Shown: positions 57,313-64,000 of the stretch, piece by piece
Position numbering within the stretch: the first letter of the stretch is position 1
How the letters are laid out: each line of letters starts with the position of its first letter
NCBI GenBank assembly: GCA_039707465.1
Contig: CM077644.1
Coordinates: 143,438,962-143,502,961 of the forward strand
Reading direction: 5' to 3'
DNA: 64,000 nt
From: Rhabdophis nuchalis
Taxonomy: Eukaryota > Chordata > Lepidosauria > Squamata > Natricidae
Made by a program: the position numbers and the translations under genes
The notes under the pieces: model-generated
Seen by the model: the letters and a program-made list of their open reading frames with translations, nothing else
Told to the model about the DNA's origin: nothing
Databases searched by the model: none

Positions 57313-57490
57313 GATCCTTATAAAGTTTATTCCTACTTTTGCCTTCACCTGTAAAACTCCTTTTTGGGGGGCTCTTTTTCCCTCCCTCTAAAATTTTCCT
57401 CCTAAGTCGCTGGTGGATTCTGCTTTTTTCTTTTCAGATCTTTAGGCCAGCCATTCAGTGTTTTGGGATCAGGCCAACCAACTGCAGGAC
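57313..57490. other. No gene or repeat recognised
   Basis: No coding or repeat-family signal. Confidence 0.4.
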
Positions 57491-57491
57491 A

Positions 57492-57587
<96 letters not shown>
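57491..57587. repeat. (ATT)n microsatellite
   Basis: About 32 uninterrupted ATT units at the 3' end of the R4-like LINE that reads from the right. Confidence 0.97.
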
Positions 57588-57588
<1 letters not shown>

Positions 57589-58190
57589 TGTGGTTAATCT
57601 TTGGTGAGATTCACAGCCTTTGGGGCTGGCTAGTAGCTCAACAGCTCGAGTCCTAACCAAGGACCTAGGAACTGTCAAGGTAACGTTGGAGGATATAAGC
57701 TGTTCCAAGTAGGGTGTTTTTTTGTAGAGTCAGAATGTTTTAAGTCCGGGAAATTTAGAATTTCTACATAGCGAGGTAGCCCTTTAGGTATTGCTCCAAG
57801 GGCTCTGTGGAAAAATATAATAAAATCGGGACAACACACGATTTCTTTTTCCACAGTCGCTCAACTTCAATTTGAAAGTCCTGGAATTTTGTGATATTTT
57901 CTTGCTGTTTCGTGCATCACCAGGTATTGCAATGTCAACGAACCATACTTTTTTCTTTTCAACTATTGTTATATCAGGTGTGTTGTAGGGCAAGTGCCCA
58001 TCAGTCTGAATTCTGAAGTCCCACAAGATCTTGACTTTCTCATTCTCTAAAACTTTCTCAACCTGTTGTTCCCAGTGGTTTTTGCTGTACTCAAATCCAA
58101 ACTTCTGGCACAATTTCCAGTGAATGATCTTAGCAACTTGATCTTCACGGCGTTGTAGGTAATCAGTTCATGAAATTTTGCTGATCAGGT
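57588..58190 (-). pseudogene. R4-like LINE, C-terminal endonuclease part and 3' end
   Basis: The minus strand encodes KIIHWKLCQKFGFEYS then HWEQQVEKVLENEKVKILWD, followed by PDITIVEKKKVWFVDIAIPG. The PD...D motif is that of the restriction-enzyme-like endonuclease at the C-terminus of R2/R4-clade LINEs, which cuts target DNA; the VLENEKVKILWDF wording is, as I recall, typical of R4 elements in lizards. The frame ends at 57784; about 190 bases of 3' untranslated region follow, then the (ATT)n array, likely grown from the element's tail. The reverse transcriptase is absent (5' truncation at about 58190). Confidence 0.7.
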
Positions 58191-58195
58191 TTATT

Positions 58196-58430
58196 ATTAT
58201 TGTTATTGCTATTAGATGTGCTTTCAGTGTTGACTCCTGGTGATTGCCTGGACAAGTTCCTGCAGTTTTCTTGGCAAGGTTTTCAGGTTTGCCATTGCCT
58301 GCTTCCTAGGGCTAAGAGAGAGGGACTGGCCCAAGGTCACCCAACTTGCTTTGTGCGTAAGATAGAACTAGAATTTACCATTTCCTGGTTTCTAGCCTGG
58401 TGCCTTAACCACTACGCCAAATGGGCTCTC
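58196..58430 (-). mobile_element. tRNA-derived SINE, second family
   Basis: The minus strand begins GAGAGCCCATTTGGCGTAGT then GGTTAAGGCACCAGGC, a tRNA-like A box (TGGCGTAGTGG). A degenerate B box (AAATTCTAGTTC) follows about 40 bases on. The body contains CTTGGGCCAGTCCCTCTCTC and CTTGCCAAGAAAACTGCAGG, and the copy ends in AATAATAA-type repeats. A body fragment of the same family is at 25070-25203. It inserted at the border of the R4-like LINE. Confidence 0.7.
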
Positions 58431-58824
58431 TGGGACAATATGGAGAAGGGCAAATAGTGATATTTAGAATCGGTGCATCAGTATAATTCAGCTAGGCCTG
58501 ACAGATCCTTCCCATACTAGTATAGATGCTCATAATACAGGACAGTGCAGTGGCGTTTTAAAATAGTTGCGACCGGAAGGTCACAATTTGTGCAAGTATG
58601 AATAGTTCAATACTCAATTTAGTATAAATTATAAATTGTACCAGGTCACGTTTAATGTGAGCCAAAACTCAGTCAATGGGACGCTAGCGCATGTGCATTT
58701 GAGACTAGTGAGTGTGCAATTGTTGTAGTTTAAACACCGTTTGTGTGTTCACAATGGAGAGAAAAGGTATTCCACTGGACAAAAATTCAAAAAAGAAGAG
58801 GTCATTTTAAAGAATTACCACAGA
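58431..58824. other. No gene or repeat recognised
   Basis: No coding or repeat-family signal. Confidence 0.4.
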
Positions 58825-58832
58825 ATATAGAC

Positions 58833-58967
58833 TAGGGATGGGCAAACTTTGCAACTTTAAGTCTGAAGGACTTCAGTTCCCAGACTTCTCCAGCCAGCAA
58901 AGTTGGCTGGAGAAGTCTGGGAACTGAAGTCCTTCAGACTTAAAGTTGCAAAGTTTGCCCACCCCTG
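58833..58967. mobile_element. Palindromic hAT-like MITE, 135 bp
   Basis: Ends TAGGGATGGGCAAACTTTGC and the inverse of CAGGGGTGGGCAAAC; flanks ATATAGAC and ATATAGCC match at seven of eight. The arms are near perfect. Confidence 0.87.
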
Positions 58968-58975
58968 ATATAGCC

Positions 58976-59511
58976 ATAGCCATATGCTTTGGTTTTATCC
59001 TTAAACCTCTCCTTTTTAATTACTTAAGTATGAGATCTATTCATCTCCATGATAGGAATGATATTTAGAATGTTTTTGTTTATTTTGCTTTCTATTATGC
59101 CTTGTTAAAAATAAAATTAATTTTAAGTATAAATCTTTTAATAGTTTACAGTTGGATTTCTTTAATAAACATGAAAAATATGTTCAAAAATTTCATTTCT
59201 GTCAAGCTGGAACTGATGACCATATTTTCCATCATCACTTTGAATAGTACAAATTTGAATAATGTGATCATTTTGTGGTCTGTATTAACTGCAGTGATCA
59301 AGACCTATGTGTAGTAATCCATTAAATTACTTTCTATTGAAACATTAACTTAAAACCTTTTTATAAGTGCAAAAACTTTGCAAAATATTCTTAATGCGTT
59401 TTCTCAAAAGAAAAAGCTAACATATTTGTTAGGTGCTTGTTTGAGAATGATTTCAGTGTAAAAAAGATTGATTCTCAGCACTTGCATAATACTTTTTAAG
59501 TTCAGAAGGTG
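58976..59511. other. No gene or repeat recognised
   Basis: A+T-rich; no coding or repeat-family signal. Confidence 0.4.
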
Positions 59512-59529
59512 TCTCGTTAGTCATTCTTT

Positions 59530-61199
59530 TAAAAAAAAATTTTTTTATTTATTCTTATAAAAAAATCATACAAACAATTTTTAAACACATTTGCCGTCAC
59601 AACGCGAGAAAGCGACAACATATAAGTAACCAAACTTAACAATAAAGTCCTAATAGTAGGCCTAATATTTAACACCAGCATTTACACTATATATAGTCCA
59701 TCTAGTTAACCTACCTACTTCGTCAATTCTTATTCGTCATTAAATTTCTTATTGATATTATTCACCAATATCCGATTTAAACATATATTATTGCTTCAGT
59801 TGTTATTATTTGGTCGTTCCCGTATCCAATTATACCATCTCTTCCACGAGTTATAGAATTCTGAATCCTTTTTTCCTTTAATTAATTTTGTTAATTTATC
59901 CGACTCTGCACACTCATTAATTTTATTTATTACTGCCCTATTCATCGGTATTTGATCACTTTTCCATTCCTGGGCAAATGCCAATCTTGCCGCAATAATT
60001 ATGTGCAACACCAGAAACCGTATCTCCATATTGATATCTGGGGGTTTAAGTCCTAAAAGGAAGGTTTCCGGTTTCAACTCTAATCGATGTTGGGTAATTT
60101 CTATTAACCACTGCCTGATCTTTTTCCAGTATTTAATCGCCATTGGGCAGGTCCACCACTGATGGAAATAGGTCCCCTCTCTGTGGCTACATTTCCAACA
60201 ATTAGGCATGGTCCCAGGGAACATTCTGGCAAGTCTGGTAAGTGCCACCGATATATCATTTTATATATATTCTCCTTATATGAAGCTGCCATTGTCAATT
60301 TCATGTTTTTGAACCAAATTTCTTCCCAGCTTTGAAAATCCAGTATGCGTCCTATGTTCCGTCCCCAAGCAATCATACAATCTTTGACCACTTCCTCCCC
60401 TACGTCTAATAACGATTGATATGCGTAACACTTGGAGAGCATCCCTTTCTCTTTCCCAAAAAGAACCATGTCCAGTTCTTGTTTATAGGGATATATCCCT
60501 TCAGCCTTCTGATCTTTTTTGTATCTTGAGAATATCTGGGAGTATGGCCACCAATCCATATGGTATCTTTGCAAGGCTAATATTTCTCTGGTCTTCAAAT
60601 TCCCCTGTGCATCTAAGATCTCCTCATATGTCAAGATTTTCTCCCCTCTATATCGTGTTGGATAGACAAGGGCTTCCTGAGTAGAAATCCAACATGGCAC
60701 CTTCAAATATATCTTCCTCCTCAACTTCTCCCAAGTATAGCTCAGGGTCCTACGAACAAGATGGTCATAGAAGTGTTTGGGTCGCTCAGAACCGGGCCAA
60801 ATGTAATAATGCCAACCATACTGGAGGCCCCAGCCTTCAATTGTCAGGAGCCGTGTTCTTCTCAGGGTCATCCACTCTTTTATCCAAATTAATAAAGCCG
60901 CCTGATAATAAAGCTGCCAATTGGGGAGGCCAAATCCTTCTCTGATTCTAGGTTCCTGCATCATTTTCAATTTAATTCTGGCCTTTTTACCTTGCCAGAT
61001 AAATTTTGAGATGGCTCTATTCATTTCATTGAAAAAATTTTTATCCAATCTTACAGGGGCTGATTGAAATAAAAATAGCCATTTGGGGAGGATACACATT
61101 TTAATGACTGCTATTCTTCCCATGAGGGAAAGTTGCAGGTTCTTCCATCTGCCGAAATCTTTGACCATCTGCTTGTAAAGATGAACATAGTTATCTTAC
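59530..61199 (-). mobile_element. L1-clade LINE, 5' truncated, with 18-bp target-site duplication
   Basis: TCTCGTTAGTCATTCTTT occurs at 59512-59529 and again at 61200-61217, a perfect 18-base duplication. At the low-coordinate side the plus strand carries A and T runs (59530-59550) where the minus-strand element's tail should be. The 1670-base insert holds only the C-terminal third of ORF2 and the 3' untranslated region, as in 5'-truncated L1 insertions made by target-primed reverse transcription. The exact duplication suggests a young insertion. Confidence 0.92.
59796..61168 (-). pseudogene. L1 ORF2 C-terminal region, one frameshift
   Basis: A 354-codon open frame starts with RWKNLQLSLMGRIAVIKM and ILPKWLFLFQSAPV, continues with ISKFIWQGKKARIKLKMM and FGLPNWQLYYQAALL: the segment after the reverse transcriptase in L1-clade ORF2. 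A single frameshift at about 60235 moves to the frame that ends at 59796. This last part has the cysteine-histidine cluster CWKCSHREGTYFHQWWTC seen near L1 ORF2 C-termini, which is needed for retrotransposition. The endonuclease and catalytic reverse transcriptase parts are missing by 5' truncation. The TTG-rich 3' part follows after the stop. Confidence 0.9.
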
Positions 61200-61217
61200 T
61201 CTCGTTAGTCATTCTTT

Positions 61218-61865
61218 ATGCTACCTGGAGATTACCTGTATTTGGCTGAATTTCTATTCCTAATGAAGAGCAGAATGGGCGGAGAAATCAACCTATTTAA
61301 AATGTGATAGTGAATTGAGAACGGTGGATGAAAAGTATTGATGGCTCTTAAATGCAAATAAATTCTCCAGAGATTTAATTTTGAATTAAAAGGAAGGACA
61401 CTGTCCCAATACATTTTAACAACCATACATTGGATCTGGCAAACTATCAACAATCAACAAAATGTCTGAGGTGAAACACCAACCTCTAAACAAATAATAT
61501 TAGCATAATCAACACCTCTCTTATTTACCTGTAAATTACTCTGAGCACATAAATAATTAATAAATATTATCCAGGCTTCAGAAGACTCTTTTCGAAGAGG
61601 TTTTAAAGAGATGGTTATTTAATTTTGCTCATATTATTTGTAGTATCCTTTATGGGAGAGTTACCTCTTAGAGGTTGGAAAGTAGAGGAGCAGCAACCAA
61701 GACAATTCTCTCCTCAAGGACAAGATTGGCTGAAATAAGGAATGGAGAAAGGAAAAGCAACTCAAACATCCTTTCCAAATGTATCTGCCTTCTCAGTATC
61801 CTTAGTGAATACTGCACTTTGCATGCATTTACATTTTCTTCCTAATTAGTTGAAATGCAAAGTAC
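61218..61865. other. No gene or repeat recognised
   Basis: No coding or repeat-family signal. Confidence 0.4.
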
Positions 61866-61972
61866 AGGTAGGCCTCAACTTACAACAGTTTGTTTAGTGA
61901 CCATTTGAAGTTACAATGGCACTGAGAAAAGTGACTTATGACTATTTTTCATACTTATGACCTTTGCAAAAA
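61866..61972 (+). repeat. Interspersed repeat fragment, AGGTGGTCCTC family
   Basis: It starts CAGGTAGGCCTCAACTTAC and includes AAAGTGACTTATGACTATTT, the left end of the 5004-5354 family. Confidence 0.6.
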
Positions 61973-62039
61973 AAAGAAAGATTGTGCAGAACAATTTACA
62001 GTGAACTGCGCACGTGCATGCACTACAAAACAACATGCC

Positions 62040-62180
62040 AGCAATGGCAGCAAGGACCAAGGAACCAGTTCGGGGGCATGGCCAGCCTGGGTCTCTGTTG
62101 GTTCTGCGACCCAGGCCAAAAAAGCACCACCAGTTCGGTTGAATTGGGTCAAACCGGGAGCAACCTATCTCTGACCACAG
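62040..62180. repeat. hAT-like element fragment
   Basis: ACCAGTTCGGTTGAATTGGG and CAAACCGGGAGCAACCTATC resemble the interior and right part of the CAGTGGTGGG elements. No ends or duplication. Confidence 0.35.
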
Positions 62181-62351
62181 GTGCCCCCTTCAAGCTGGCC
62201 ATACCCACACTTGCCATGCCCACCCTAGTCCCCCAAGATCAAACACAACCCTGATGCAGCCCTCAATGAAGTCAAGTTTGATACCCCTGCATTAGAGCAT
62301 GTTTCATAGGTATCTAAATAGCCTAGCCTTAATGCTGCAGGAAACAATTTT

Positions 62352-62640
62352 CCATATTTTTCTGACTATAAGATGCACCCTTTTTTCCTCAAAAAAAAAA
62401 GGCTGAAAATCTGGGTGCGTCTTATACACCGAATACAGCATTTTTTTTTGCCACCTGAAGCCTCGCCCCCTTCACCAAAATGGCCATGGATAGCCTTATG
62501 GGGGGTTTGCAGAGAGCTCCTGGGGGCTGGGGAGGGCAGAAATGTGCAAAGAACAGATGTTTTTGCCCCCCCCCCCAGCCTCCAGCAGCACTCTATAAGC
62601 TTCCATAAGGCTATGCAGTTTTTGGTAAGTCAAATGCAAA
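62352..62640 (+). repeat. CCGTATTTTTCGGACTATAA-type element, 3' truncated
   Basis: CATATTTTTCTGACTATAAG, ATGCACCCTTTTTTCCTC and GGGTGCGTCTTATACACCG, then a G-rich palindromic core: ATAGCCTTATGG near 62491 and CCATAAGGCTATG near 62603. The second end is lacking. TA-flanked relatives suggest a Tc1/mariner-like or related DNA element. Confidence 0.55.
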
Positions 62641-63836
62641 CCTCAGTTCCTGCAGTCTACTTGCAAAGATTATGTGGGTGATGCCATGATCTCTCCTTCC
62701 TCCAGAGAGATTTTATCAGTTAGATTCATCCATTGACCACCGATCTCCACTGTAATGCCATTCCTACTCCTTCAGGAATGTCCAGCTCACTATGTCCTTA
62801 TCTGAAATCCAATTATCTTAAACTGTATGTAGTTGTGTAGCTATTACTAAATTTCTCAAGTTCAGAAAGCACCAAGGAACCCATAGTTCAATCCTGAACT
62901 ACAAATATTCTCTTCCATTGAACATTCTGCAGCTTCATATTTTCAGTGCCTTCGAGTCATAATCTTCTTCTGGGCATCTACACTGGACAGAAAAATCCCA
63001 TGCCATGTCATAGCCTTCCCTGCATAGAAATTTCTATGCTGATTCACTGTTCTTGAATCATGCTGGAACCACCATTTCTTCAGCAGTCCAAAACTGCCCA
63101 ATTCCATCTATGCTTGCTACCTATTTTCTTCTGCAACACTATTGCCTTCCTACCAACTCCTTAACCCATTTCATCTTCCCCATCCCATAGAAGACTCAGT
63201 GAATGTATCAACTCTCATGGGGTTATCTCCCACCTCTTTCCATGTCTCAGGTTACGATCACAAATACAATTTGTATATCTGAGAAATCACAGGACAGGAT
63301 GGCAGATAGTGTTTCTATCCCTCTTCTGTCACAGTGGTAGGTGAGTAGAAAAAAATCATGGTAAAGGCTTCCTTGAGCTGCATTTGACACCTAGTGAGAT
63401 TGTGGACACAGATCGTTTAGCTTTCTTAGTGACCAATTAGCTTTCTTAGTAAGCTTCTTAGTCTAGTTTCAAGCCCTGAGTTTCCTACGGATTCATAAGA
63501 ACTAACCATTCCAATACTGCTTACAGTACTCTTTTCTCAAGATCAGCCAAGGTCAACTATATGCTGCCACCTGCTGTACTTTAAAAGCATTTAAGGCCAT
63601 CCCAAATATTTGGGGCCCTTTCAAATATGCAAAACCACCTGGGCTGCAGGGTTGCTTGCGACCTTCCTGATAGACTCATTAGAAAATGAAATGTCCTCTT
63701 TGGGAAGCTCTCTTCTTTAGGATTTCTTTCTGTATGTTAACACACATTTGTCATGTGAATCAAAGGAAAGCGTATTATTGGAGTTGATAGACACTAAAAA
63801 TTCTCACCATTTCATTTCTTCTATCGCAGTTTCCAA
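62641..63836. other. No gene recognised; short dispersed-repeat match
   Basis: 62855-62925 matches the AGTTCAGA...ACCAAGGA repeat seen at 21640 and 47375. Otherwise nothing recognised. Confidence 0.4.
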
Positions 63837-64000
63837 CAGGGGTGAAATCTATTTACCTTCGCAACCAGTTCGCAAATGTGAGTGCACCCGCCACCTTGGC
63901 GCATACTCAGAACCTTCCGTGCATGCGCAGATCATCAAAAATGGATGCGATGATGTCCAGGCAGGTGGGCGGAGCCTACTACTGAGCATGCCTGAAAGGT
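63837..64000. mobile_element. hAT-like element, cut by the window end
   Basis: Starts CAGGGGTGAAATCTATTTAC with CGCAACCAGTTCGCAAATG, then GCGCATACTC and CGTGCATGCGCAGATC, matching hAT-like interiors. The candidate left duplication is GTTTCCAA (63829-63836); the right end lies beyond the window. Confidence 0.6.

Noticed and set aside
58400..58430. tRNA gene on the minus strand
   Set aside because: Only the A-box-like head is tRNA-like; the body and a sister copy show it is a SINE.

Overview
The window is non-coding DNA from a squamate reptile, most likely a snake. I found no host protein-coding gene, tRNA gene or rRNA gene that could be functional. The assignment rests on the mix of repeats: a tRNA-headed SINE ending like a Bov-B LINE (Sauria SINE type), CR1, L3-like, R4-like and L1 LINEs, many short palindromic hAT-like elements whose arms contain the ACTCCCAGAATTC motif, a Ty3/gypsy chromovirus, and long (GAAA)n, (ATT)n and (CT)n microsatellites. 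Nearly every reading frame that looks like a protein belongs to a decayed transposable element.

Layout. 0-7 kb: a solo LTR (499-1135, AAAGT duplication), a CR1 fragment, a hAT element at 3.1 kb and two palindromic MITEs. 8.3-11.2 kb: the largest LINE, a 5'-truncated L3-like element on the minus strand with endonuclease and reverse transcriptase still readable across frameshifts. 14.3-15.4 kb: a solo LTR inserted in the (ATT)n tail of a LINE, then a Tc1/mariner-like element with 26-bp terminal repeats. 17.8-19.8 kb: one hAT nested in another, then a fold-back repeat enclosing a coiled-coil gene fragment that may derive from centrobin. 22.4-29.7 kb: a four-level nest. A CR1 LINE is split by a 390-bp-LTR chromovirus on the minus strand. 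One LTR of that is split by a 2.3-kb hAT-like element, which itself carries a LINE tail, a MITE, a SINE piece, a 30-bp minisatellite and a CpG-rich segment resembling a gene 5' end. 30-58 kb: scattered MITEs, SINEs (including one derived from 5S rRNA), hAT elements, inverted repeats and microsatellites in otherwise unrecognised sequence. 57.5-61.2 kb: an R4-like LINE tail, a tRNA-derived SINE and an L1 copy with an 18-bp target-site duplication. The window ends inside another hAT-like element.

No genes here act together in a pathway. What the sequence records is insertion history. Many insertions can be ordered because target-site duplications are intact; eight-base duplications were matched by eye for most hAT-like copies. 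The most unusual item is the 2.3-kb hAT-like element at 23346-25659, which looks like a transposon that picked up promoter-proximal host DNA. All identities were judged by eye without database searches.
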